Source: Bacillota bacterium (lineage in GTDB: Bacteria; Bacillota; Clostridia; Christensenellales; Aristaeellaceae). From it: a stretch of DNA of 64,000 nucleotides. Positions within the stretch are counted from its first letter, which is position 1. Every line of letters begins with the position of its first letter. The DNA lies in assembly GCA_023398575.1 (NCBI GenBank), contig JAEWSC010000043.1, forward strand, positions 61,109 to 125,108, written 5' to 3'. Below, in pieces: positions 25,710 to 32,569 of this stretch. Both the position numbers and the translations under genes were made by a program. A model generated the notes under the pieces. That model made no database searches, was not told where the DNA came from, and saw only the letters and a list, made by a program, of their open reading frames with translations.

Positions 25710-26351
25710 TCATTCCTCCCGAAAGGGGCAGGCAGTATGAGGGCATCTTTGACACACCTGATAGCAGGCGGATTGTTTTTTGCGGGACAGACCAATAATG
25801 GCTGTTACCGATTTGATGGGCGTCAGAAGAAAGTCTGCCGTCAAGCCAAGACCGATACGCTTGCCGGCTTCCAGCAAAGTGAGCATTTCAGTTTGGCAAG
25901 CTAAAGGAAGATCACCATAACCAGGGCTGAATCTTGGCGTCAGGTACAGGCCTTCCGCTTCCACTTCCCGTGCCAAGCCGTGCCCTATCCCATTCAGGTA
26001 GCCTTCCAGTTTGGCTGCAGCGCAGGCTTGCAAAACCACGGCCTTGCTCATGCGGGTAATAGATGCACGCCCAATCAACTGATCTGCCTGAACGCCCAGG
26101 GTGGCCGCCAGCAAAACCGCTTCATTGCACCGGGCCAAATGACTGGAAAGGCTTTGGCTCTCCACCTGAAAGCCTTCAATAATGACCTTATGTTCTGCAA
26201 TGGAAAGAGGCAGCCTAAGCAGCACATGACGCGGCACAATGGGGGCCAGGTCCAAAAGAGCTTCATCAATAAGCGCGGAGGTCGGTTCGTCCATGGGTTT
26301 GCCGCGGTAACCCAGATATTTGGCGATGGTTTTGCGGCTTACATCCTCCAT
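25710..26351 (-). CDS. Stand-alone methionine synthase activation-domain protein
   Basis: 213 residues corresponding to the AdoMet-binding reactivation domain of MetH, which remethylates oxidised cobalamin using AdoMet and an electron donor. The hallmark RFSPGYGDLPL is present. The C-terminus has a cysteine cluster (CYQVCQRCPHTACPF) absent from E. coli MetH, possibly a metal or iron-sulfur site for reduction. It ends two bases before the metH start, so the split enzyme is co-translated. Splitting of this domain is common in Clostridia. Confidence 0.9.
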   Translation of the reverse strand: MEDVSRKTIAKYLGYRGKPMDEPTSALIDEALLDLAPIVPRHVLLRLPLSIAEHKVIIEGFQVESQSLSSHLARCNEAVLLAATLGVQADQLIGRASITRMSKAVVLQACAAAKLEGYLNGIGHGLAREVEAEGLYLTPRFSPGYGDLPLACQTEMLTLLEAGKRIGLGLTADFLLTPIKSVTAIIGLSRKKQSACYQVCQRCPHTACPFREE

Positions 26352-26354
26352 GGT

Positions 26355-27221
26355 TCATTCCCCCAAAATATCTGATAAGTTCTGAAAAATGGCGGCAGCG
26401 ATTTGGGGGCGGTTCATGGTATAAATGTGGATATTATTGACGCCGTTGGCAATCAGATCAATGATTTGTTCGGTGGCAAAGGCGATACCCGCCTGGCGCA
26501 TAGCTTTGGTATTTTGGGAAAAGCGGTCCACGATAGCAGCAAAGCGGGGCGGAAGCGACGCACCGGACAAGGAGCAGATGCGCTTGATCTGGGCTGCGTT
26601 CACCACCGGCATAATCCCTGCAGCAACAGGCACAGAAACACCTTTTTGCAGCGCCCGGTACAGAAAATTGTACAGAATGTTATTATCAAAAAACAGCTGT
26701 GTCGTTAAAAAGGCCGCGCCGGCATCCACCTTGCGGCGAAGATGGTCCAGGTCTTTGTCCTTGGAGGGCGATTCCGGGTGACCTTCCGGATAGCAGGCCG
26801 CGCCGATCGCAAAGCCGCCGAAGGCTTTGATCTTTGTTACCAGATCGGAAGCGTATTGAAACTGCCTCGGCCCTGGGAACTGAGTTCCCTCGGGAATATC
26901 TCCCCGCAAGGCAAGTATGTTTTCGATTCCCTGCTCTTGCAGTTCCAAAAGACGGCTTTCAATCTGATCCTCAGTAGAGGTGGCGCAGGTTAAATGGTAA
27001 AGTGGTGTGCATCCTGCGGCTTTTACCGCCTGAGCAATCTCCAGCGTATGGGCGGCGGTATTGCCTGCCGCACCGTAGGTAACGCTGACAAAGGCCGGAG
27101 AAAGGGCTGCAATCTCCTTTGCCACGCCTACTGCCTGCGCAAGGCCCGAAAACTCCTTGGGCGGAAAAATTTCGCAGGAGATATGTACCTTTCCGTCGCG
27201 GAGCAGGGAAGGAATCTGCAT
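26355..27221 (-). CDS. metF: Methylenetetrahydrofolate reductase MetF
   Basis: 288-residue flavoprotein that reduces 5,10-methylene-THF to 5-methyl-THF, the methyl donor for MetH. Typical segments: SCEIFPPKEFSG with the catalytic Glu, FVSVTYGAAGNT, YHLTCATSTEDQIE, NILALRGDIPEG and TTQLFFDN. Three bases separate it from the activation-domain gene and three from metA, which fits one polycistronic message. Confidence 0.95.
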   Translation of the reverse strand: MQIPSLLRDGKVHISCEIFPPKEFSGLAQAVGVAKEIAALSPAFVSVTYGAAGNTAAHTLEIAQAVKAAGCTPLYHLTCATSTEDQIESRLLELQEQGIENILALRGDIPEGTQFPGPRQFQYASDLVTKIKAFGGFAIGAACYPEGHPESPSKDKDLDHLRRKVDAGAAFLTTQLFFDNNILYNFLYRALQKGVSVPVAAGIMPVVNAAQIKRICSLSGASLPPRFAAIVDRFSQNTKAMRQAGIAFATEQIIDLIANGVNNIHIYTMNRPQIAAAIFQNLSDILGE

Positions 27222-27224
27222 TTC

Positions 27225-28157
27225 CTATCGCCCCCTCTTCAGTGCCGGGCCGCTTAATTCGTAGGGTGTTTCCTGATAGACAAAGTAGTTCAGCCAGTTC
27301 ATAAACAAGAGATTGGCATGGCTGCGCCAGCGGACAATAGGAGATTGATGCGGATCATCCTCAGGAAAGTAATGTTTGGGGACCTTGATTTCAAGGCCCT
27401 TGTTCACATCTCGGAAGTATTCGTTGGCCAGGGTATTGGCATTGTATTCGCTGTGGCCGGTCGCAAACACCCGCCGGCCATCGCGGCTGGCGATAAGTCC
27501 CATGCCTGATTCTTCTGAAACAGCCAGCACCTCCAGATCACCGCAAGCCAGCACTTCCTCTTCCACCAATCCTGTGTGGCGGCTGACAGGAATGTAAAAC
27601 ACATCATCAAAACCGCGCATCAGCTTGGAATCTTTTTTCAAGACGCGGTGCGGAAAGGTTCCAAACATCTTTTCATCGAGCATCTGTTTGTGAATACCGT
27701 AATGGTAATGGAGGCCCGCTTGGGCAGCCCAGCAGATGAAAAGCGTACTGTAAGCCCGCTCGTCCGCCCATGCCATGATATTTTGCAATTCGTCCCAGTA
27801 ATGCACATCCTCAAAATCCAGCTTTTCCACCGGCGCGCCGGTGATGATGACACCGTCAAAATACTCGTCTTTCACATCATTAAAGGTGCGGTAGAAGGCA
27901 GAGAGATGCTGAAAGTCTACATTCTTGGAATTGTAGCTTTCGGTATGCAAAAGCGTAATTTCCACCTGCAGCGATGTATTGCCGATCAAGCGCAAAAGCT
28001 GTGTTTCCGTATCCTCTTTGGTGGGCATCAAATTGAGAATCGCAATGCGCAGCGGCCGTATATCCTGTGCGGCAGACCGCTGATCCGTCATCACGAAAAT
28101 ATTTTCTTCGGTTAGAATTCTGGTGGCTGGAAGCGCATCCGGGATTTTGACAGGCAT
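27225..28157 (-). CDS. metA: Homoserine O-acyltransferase MetA (predicted acetyl-specific)
   Basis: 310 residues, the normal MetA length. The catalytic Cys142 is in FICWAAQAGLHYHYG, Lys47 in LNLMPTKEDT, and the His-Glu pair in GHSEYNAN. The residue at 111 is glutamate (GAPVEKLDFED). In this family Glu111 is associated with acetyl-CoA use and Gly with succinyl-CoA, so the product is probably O-acetylhomoserine. The ATG at 28157 follows GGAGG; a frame to 28316 runs through the leader and is not real. First gene of the methionine operon. Confidence 0.94.
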   Translation of the reverse strand: MPVKIPDALPATRILTEENIFVMTDQRSAAQDIRPLRIAILNLMPTKEDTETQLLRLIGNTSLQVEITLLHTESYNSKNVDFQHLSAFYRTFNDVKDEYFDGVIITGAPVEKLDFEDVHYWDELQNIMAWADERAYSTLFICWAAQAGLHYHYGIHKQMLDEKMFGTFPHRVLKKDSKLMRGFDDVFYIPVSRHTGLVEEEVLACGDLEVLAVSEESGMGLIASRDGRRVFATGHSEYNANTLANEYFRDVNKGLEIKVPKHYFPEDDPHQSPIVRWRSHANLLFMNWLNYFVYQETPYELSGPALKRGR

Positions 28158-28191
28158 GAAAAGGACCTCCTTGTCCTTGGCCGAATTTTTC

Positions 28192-28228
28192 AAAAAAGCC
28201 ATCCCTAAAATTGGGATGGCCTTTCGGC
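28192..28228 (-). promoter_or_regulatory. Intrinsic terminator in the metA leader (attenuator)
   Basis: Minus-strand stem GCCATCCC/GGGATGGC (28198-28220) followed by TTTTTT (28197-28192), between the promoter and metA. GCCGAA at 28228-28223 can pair with TTCGGC at 28185-28180 around it, or form a small GCC-GAAA-GGC hairpin that competes with the stem. The leader (about 73 bases) is too short for SAM-I, SAM-IV or T-box folds. Confidence 0.7.
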
Positions 28229-28236
28229 ATGGCTGG

Positions 28237-28265
28237 ATTGTATCATTTCCTAGTAAAGTTGTCAA
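28237..28265 (-). promoter_or_regulatory. Promoter of the methionine operon
   Basis: TTGACA (28265-28260), 17-base spacer, TACAAT (28242-28237). A near-consensus sigma-A site, with transcription starting near 28230. Confidence 0.88.
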
Positions 28266-28322
28266 TAATCTATCTTTCACTGAAAAATCATGGCTGCGCA
28301 TGCGTATTGCTTCCATTTATCA

Positions 28323-28351
28323 TTGACGCAACACTTGCAACAAGATACAAT
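28323..28351 (+). promoter_or_regulatory. Promoter of the E2-like gene
   Basis: TTGACG (28323-28328), 17-base spacer, TACAAT (28346-28351). It gives a leader of about 145 bases with no recognisable structure before the gene at 28506. Confidence 0.75.
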
Positions 28352-28505
28352 AGCTTTGTGCGGCAAAGAGGCTGGTTCGCCGGCTTTACGTTTGGATATG
28401 CTCTGGCGCAATCTGTGCCAGGGGTATTATTCTTCATTTATTTTGTAATCATTCTTTGCACTGCCGCCGGATTTCGCGAAATACAATCGGAGGGGGAAGG
28501 ATCGC

Positions 28506-29423
28506 ATGTTCGGATATCGGGCGGAAGGACGCAGGTTCAAGCATAAGGATCCCATCATCCAGGCAACACCCTATTTCATGCCCCAGCGCTGCGACGCCCA
28601 GGTCTTTTTGCAGCAAGAGCTGGATTACGAGACATTAGCCAGGTATATTGCCGACCAGTCTGCCAAGGGGAACAAGATCACATTCATGCAGCTGATCATT
28701 GCCGCCTATGTGCGCGGTGTTTCCCAGTATCCCGAAATCAACCGGTTTGTGATGAACAAACAGCTGTATTCCCGTAAAGAACTGTCTGTATCCTTTGCTG
28801 TCTTGCGGGATACCCAAGATGATTCTATTGAGGAGACCACCGTCAAGCTGTTTTTTGACCCCACAGACACCATATTTGATGTAGCCCAGCGCATCAATGA
28901 GGCTGTTGCGGCCAACAGGCCCATGGAGGAAAGCAACTTTACCTTGAAGTTTGCCAGATTCATGCTTTCCATTCCGATGCTGCCCAATGCCGTAATGGGG
29001 CTGGTAAAGCTGATGGACCGGTACGGCCTTTTGCCCAAGGTGTTAATCGACGCCAGCCCTTTCCATGCAGGTATGTGGATCACCAATATGGCCTCCATCG
29101 GCATGCATTCGGTGTACCATCACATTTACAACTTTGGCAATAGCAGCCTGTTTTTGAGCATGGGCACTGTGGAACGCAAGGTAGCCATGACCCCTGATGG
29201 CAAGGTGGTCCGCAAGCGGGTGCTGCCCATTGGCGCCACCGCGGATGAGCGGGTATGCGCCGGCGCCATGTATGCCCGGCTGTTTGCCACCATTCTGCAT
29301 CTGCTCAACCATCCGGAAGAGCTGGAGACGCCGCCGGCCACCGTGCGCTTTGATCCCCGGTGCGAATACCATGTGCCCAAGCCAGGTAGCTCTTCCTCCA
29401 AGCAAGAAGAGCTCAGCGCCTAA
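28506..29423 (+). CDS. E2/CAT-fold acyltransferase homologue lacking the catalytic histidine
   Basis: 305 residues related to the catalytic domain of 2-oxoacid dehydrogenase E2 and chloramphenicol acetyltransferase. The fold is suggested by ITFMQLIIAAYVRGVSQYPEINRF and by the GNSSLFLSMGTVERK segment. The active-site motif DHRxxDG is replaced by DERVCAGA near residue 252, so both the general base His and the following Asp are missing. No lipoyl domain. It is therefore probably a binding or structural homologue. It is monocistronic, with RBS GGGGGAAGG. Function unknown. Confidence 0.75.
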   Translation: MFGYRAEGRRFKHKDPIIQATPYFMPQRCDAQVFLQQELDYETLARYIADQSAKGNKITFMQLIIAAYVRGVSQYPEINRFVMNKQLYSRKELSVSFAVLRDTQDDSIEETTVKLFFDPTDTIFDVAQRINEAVAANRPMEESNFTLKFARFMLSIPMLPNAVMGLVKLMDRYGLLPKVLIDASPFHAGMWITNMASIGMHSVYHHIYNFGNSSLFLSMGTVERKVAMTPDGKVVRKRVLPIGATADERVCAGAMYARLFATILHLLNHPEELETPPATVRFDPRCEYHVPKPGSSSSKQEELSA

Positions 29424-29438
29424 AAGGATTCATGAAAA

Positions 29439-29468
29439 AGGCTGCCTGTGCATGACGCAAGGCAGCCT
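29439..29468. terminator. Bidirectional terminator
   Basis: Stem AGGCTGCCT/AGGCAGCCT with a 12-base loop. CTCTTTT follows on the plus strand and TTTTTCATG on the minus strand. It separates the convergent E2-like and XRE genes. Confidence 0.85.
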
Positions 29469-29473
29469 CTCTT

Positions 29474-30172
29474 TTAGGTTTCTTCCCTTTTTTGCTTTAC
29501 ACGCATACTGCCGATGATGGGAACCAGCAGGAACACCATCCAGCCCGGATGCCAGAGATTCAGGTAGAAGCCCAGCACCAGGTACAACAGGGCCAGCACC
29601 ACCGGGTTGCCCAGAATATAGGGCAGCTTTTTTTCTTTATCCGGCATGTAGAAAATGGGGATGGTCATGAAAAGCAGCCAGCCAGGGTGCCATTGGTTCA
29701 ATAAGAAGCCCAGCACCAGATACAGCGTGGTAATGAAAAGCGGATACGGCACCTGATGCAAAAAGGTTTCTGTAAGCCCTTTTCCCTTTTCCGTATCGTA
29801 AAAGCTTCCCTCCGGCAAGGGATCGCTTTCTTCCTGCTTCACGGCTGCAGGCTCGTCTTCCTCCGGCAACCCCTTTACTTCATAGTAACTGCCATCCAGG
29901 GTTGGCACTTCGGCGGTAAAAACGTCATCGGGCCGGTAAGGAGTCGTGTAAGCAGCAGGCTCCGGCGGGAGGTCGGAGTGAACCAGGTCATCCAATGACA
30001 TCTTATATAAGGTTGCCAGTGCGATGAGGTTGTCGGTATCGGGGGAGGATTCCGCGCGCTCCCATTTGGAGACCGCCTGCCTGCTGATGCCCAGCCGCAT
30101 GGCCAATTCTTCCTGGGAAAGGTTGCTTTGCTTGCGAAGCTGGACAAGGCGATTGGCGATTTCCACGTTCAT
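29474..30172 (-). CDS. XRE regulator with C-terminal transmembrane repeats
   Basis: 232 residues. Residues 1-65 are a Cro/C1 helix-turn-helix (LVQLRKQSNLSQEELAMRLG, ISRQAVSKWERAE). An acidic linker (about 70-140) leads to two copies of a membrane unit: LYLVLGFLLNQWHPGW and LYLVLGFYLNLWHPGW, each followed by another hydrophobic stretch. Such membrane-tethered HTH proteins are common in Clostridia; what they sense is mostly unknown. The duplicated WHPGW unit suggests a paired sensor. It is monocistronic and ends at a shared terminator. Confidence 0.85.
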   Translation of the reverse strand: MNVEIANRLVQLRKQSNLSQEELAMRLGISRQAVSKWERAESSPDTDNLIALATLYKMSLDDLVHSDLPPEPAAYTTPYRPDDVFTAEVPTLDGSYYEVKGLPEEDEPAAVKQEESDPLPEGSFYDTEKGKGLTETFLHQVPYPLFITTLYLVLGFLLNQWHPGWLLFMTIPIFYMPDKEKKLPYILGNPVVLALLYLVLGFYLNLWHPGWMVFLLVPIIGSMRVKQKREET

Positions 30173-30294
30173 GTTGATGCATCCTTTCTTGTTGGTACGG
30201 CCACAGTATAGCGGGTTTTACGCAGGTTGCGCCACCTACTTTGCTTTTCAAAGGCCGCAACTTTTGGTTGCAATTTGATTATAATTCAATGAAA

Positions 30295-30636
30295 TCAAGG
30301 GTTTTGATGCGGACAAGGCTCATTTTCAGAAATTTCACCCGGATTCCAGAGACAGCGCTTCATATCTACACAGCCATTCCTCGTAAATACGACGCCTTCC
30401 ATTTCAAGCAAATTCTTCTGCTCGATATAGCCCGGTGCACAACAGCCAGCATGATTTACAACCCGATGGCAAGGTATGTTTAGCGATTCCGGAGCATTGG
30501 CCATGGCACGACCGGCCAGCCGGCCTCCCCGTGGAATGCCTGCGTAAAATGCCAATTGGCCATACGTCGCTACCTTGCCCTTGGGAATCTGAGCTGCGAC
30601 CTTGTATATGCGCTCATATAGCTCTTCTGTTGCCAT
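30295..30636 (-). CDS. MGMT-family DNA-binding domain protein (Ogt/ATL-like)
   Basis: 113 residues covering only the DNA-binding domain of methylguanine-DNA methyltransferases: IPKGKVATYGQLAFYAG, the arginine-finger region RLAGRAMANAP, and IPCHRVV with the acceptor Cys56 intact. The N-terminal RNase-H-like domain of full-length Ogt is absent. Because the cysteine is retained it could still repair O6-alkylguanine; the size is also that of the alkyltransferase-like proteins (which replace Cys). A possible promoter (TTTACA, TATCAT, 16 bases apart) lies upstream. Confidence 0.85.
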   Translation of the reverse strand: MATEELYERIYKVAAQIPKGKVATYGQLAFYAGIPRGGRLAGRAMANAPESLNIPCHRVVNHAGCCAPGYIEQKNLLEMEGVVFTRNGCVDMKRCLWNPGEISENEPCPHQNP

Positions 30637-30729
30637 GCATTATCCCTTGCTTGTTATTTCATGCACAATCTTATGATACAACATTTTCAATTTTTGTAAA
30701 GCTGCATGCGCGCAAAGCATACAAAAACG

Positions 30730-31809
30730 CTACTTAACTGTCGCGCCTTTGGATTGGGCGTAATCGTTCAGCCCATCGGTCATGTACTGGGTTCCATCCA
30801 GCAGCACCCAGATGGCCTCCACCTCAGGCAGAGAGTCAATTAAGACACGGCCCTCCTCATAGGGCATCATAAACAATGTAGTAGAGAGAAAGTCCGCCAG
30901 TTCGGAACTTTCTGTCACAATTGAAACAGACGCCATATAACGGGCGGGAAATAACGTTTTCGGATCGATCAGATGGTGGTAACGCTCTCCATCCACCTCA
31001 TAATACCGCTCGTTGATGCCGCTGGTAACAACGCTGATATCCTTCATATATAGTGTCTCTATAGGCGGTGCATCAGAAAAGATGGTGGAAAAGGGGTCCT
31101 GTATGCCAATACCCCAAGCCATGCGTCCATCCAGAGGCTGATCCCCCGCGCGGACATTTCCGCCAGCATTGATAATGAAGGAAGTCATATTTGATGTGGA
31201 AAGCAGCAACTGAGCGGCCGATTCGGCGGCATATCCCTTGGCGATGGCGCCGACGTCCAAGGATAGGGCTGGATCCTTAAAGTAGATAGTAGCGTTGACT
31301 TCATCCAATACCACATCATCTATGTTGGTATGCAATGCAGCGGCCTGAAGATCAGCCATGCTGGGTACTGAAGCGTTCTCAGGTTCACTTTCTGCCAAGT
31401 CTCTGTGATCGTGCCAAATACTGAGCACACTGCCCATGGCAACGTTAAAAGTCGCCGGGTATTTTGTCTGCATTTCTCGGCAGTAGACAAGAACTTCCAT
31501 CAATTCCTTCGGAACCTGCACCGGCGCTTTGGCGGCATTCTGGTTTACGGTATACAAGTTGACGATTCCATCATAAGCGTTGTATTTATCAAAAACCTTG
31601 TGCAAATAAATAAACCAATCCTGCACCAAAGTAAAAGCCTGATCAAAGGCCTCCTGATCCTTGGCATAGCCAATCAGCGATACCACCGTGTCAAAAGTAT
31701 TAAAAAAGTGATTGGAAAAACGCTTCTCCCCAGTTGCTTTTGCACCGGGCAAAAGCATGATGACAGGGACCAGCAGCGCGGCCAGCAGTGCCCGCAGAAT
31801 TTTTTTCAT
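30730..31809 (-). CDS. apbE: FAD:protein FMN transferase ApbE
   Basis: 359 residues with a signal sequence (ALLAALLVPVIMLLPGAKA), so it acts outside the membrane. It covalently attaches FMN to Thr/Ser of exported flavoproteins. Family motifs: FFNTFDTVVSLIGY, LSLDVGAIAKGYAAESA, INAGGNVRAGDQPLDG, YHHLIDPKTLFPAR and the metal-site DFLSTTLFMM. It follows a small exported protein gene and a terminator, suggesting partial readthrough or its own weak promoter. The flavinylated partner is not obvious in the window. Confidence 0.92.
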   Translation of the reverse strand: MKKILRALLAALLVPVIMLLPGAKATGEKRFSNHFFNTFDTVVSLIGYAKDQEAFDQAFTLVQDWFIYLHKVFDKYNAYDGIVNLYTVNQNAAKAPVQVPKELMEVLVYCREMQTKYPATFNVAMGSVLSIWHDHRDLAESEPENASVPSMADLQAAALHTNIDDVVLDEVNATIYFKDPALSLDVGAIAKGYAAESAAQLLLSTSNMTSFIINAGGNVRAGDQPLDGRMAWGIGIQDPFSTIFSDAPPIETLYMKDISVVTSGINERYYEVDGERYHHLIDPKTLFPARYMASVSIVTESSELADFLSTTLFMMPYEEGRVLIDSLPEVEAIWVLLDGTQYMTDGLNDYAQSKGATVK

Positions 31810-31855
31810 GGCTGCCTCCTTGGTAAAAAAATATCGAATAACAGTATAACATAAA

Positions 31856-31890
31856 ATTTGCTGACTGCGGCATTATAGCAGTCAGCAAAT
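31856..31890 (-). terminator. Terminator between the small exported protein and apbE
   Basis: Stem ATTTGCTGACTGC/GCAGTCAGCAAAT with a nine-base loop; TTTTATG follows on the minus strand. Confidence 0.75.
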
Positions 31891-31923
31891 CATGGTTTTT
31901 GTTCAAGTGAAAATGGATAAAAA

Positions 31924-32460
31924 TCACTTCGCTGTGGCAGCGGCATAGGCCTTTTCCAAGGCAGCGATAAAATCGTTCAAATGCAAGGTGGCGCCGGCCT
32001 TTAAATCTTCAGCCACGGCACTGCTTTTGTCTTCACTAACGCCAGAGAGCACCTGCTCCAGCGTTTTGCCTGTGCAGTAAGCCACCAGGGCATCAACCTG
32101 CTCAAACCATTCCTTGCCGATACCAGAAGCCTTTTTCATGCCATAGGCTTCACCCAGTTCGTACTTACTGAGATAATCGCCGCCTAAATCGGCTGTGATT
32201 TCACCCTTGGCATTGAAGGTGACCTTGGTTTGGGTCATGTCAAATTCGATTTCGACGATGACGCCGTTTTCGTCAACAACCAGGGTGCAAATGGTGGTAT
32301 CGACCTGACCGGCACCGTCTGTATCAATCGCTGCAGACTTGGAGGATGCGATATTGGTAACAACGCCAAGCCCCAAGGAATCGGCCAGCGCGCCGGCGGT
32401 GGTGGAAACGCTCATGACCAGAATAAGTGCAAGGGCTGAAAGCTTCTTCAATGGAAGCAC
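31924..32460 (-). CDS. Small exported protein next to apbE (uncharacterised)
   Basis: 178 residues. Signal peptide LSALALILVMSVSTTAGALA, then a compact domain beginning LGLGVVTNIASSKSAAID and containing DTTICTLVVDENGVIVEIE and GEAYGMKKASGIGKEWFEQ. The beta-rich start and GMKKASGIGKEW block recall exported proteins annotated near FMN-binding modules in Clostridia, but the [ST]GA[ST] flavinylation motif is absent. I cannot name the family with certainty. Being just upstream of apbE suggests a shared redox role; this is inference. Promoter at 32507-32535. Confidence 0.75.
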   Translation of the reverse strand: MLPLKKLSALALILVMSVSTTAGALADSLGLGVVTNIASSKSAAIDTDGAGQVDTTICTLVVDENGVIVEIEFDMTQTKVTFNAKGEITADLGGDYLSKYELGEAYGMKKASGIGKEWFEQVDALVAYCTGKTLEQVLSGVSEDKSSAVAEDLKAGATLHLNDFIAALEKAYAAATAK

Positions 32461-32506
32461 ACCTCTTTTCTTTCGATAAAGGAACGTGGGTTCCTCCGCT
32501 TACCCT

Positions 32507-32535
32507 ATCATACCGAATGGACAAACCTGCGTCAA
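32507..32535 (-). promoter_or_regulatory. Promoter of the small exported protein
   Basis: TTGACG (32535-32530), 17-base spacer, TATGAT (32512-32507). About 47 bases upstream of the ATG. Confidence 0.8.
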
Positions 32536-32548
32536 GCTTCGCCGGCTA

Positions 32549-32567
32549 TTGTTAACAATGTTCACAA
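32549..32567. promoter_or_regulatory. Rex-operator-like inverted repeat
   Basis: TTGTTAA-CAATG-TTCACAA. Both half-sites match the Rex consensus, but the spacer is five bases instead of four. It lies 14 bases upstream of the -35 box at 32530, between gatB and the small exported gene. Confidence 0.35.
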
Positions 32568-32569
32568 AT

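Noticed and set aside
28158..28230. SAM-I riboswitch before metA
   Set aside because: The leader is only about 73 bases and lacks the SAM-I core motifs; only a terminator hairpin is seen.
28358..28546. GTG-initiated hydrophobic frame with one helix-like segment before the E2-like gene
   Set aside because: No ribosome site, starts seven bases after the -10 box and overlaps the real gene out of frame. A leaderless mini-protein is possible but unsupported.
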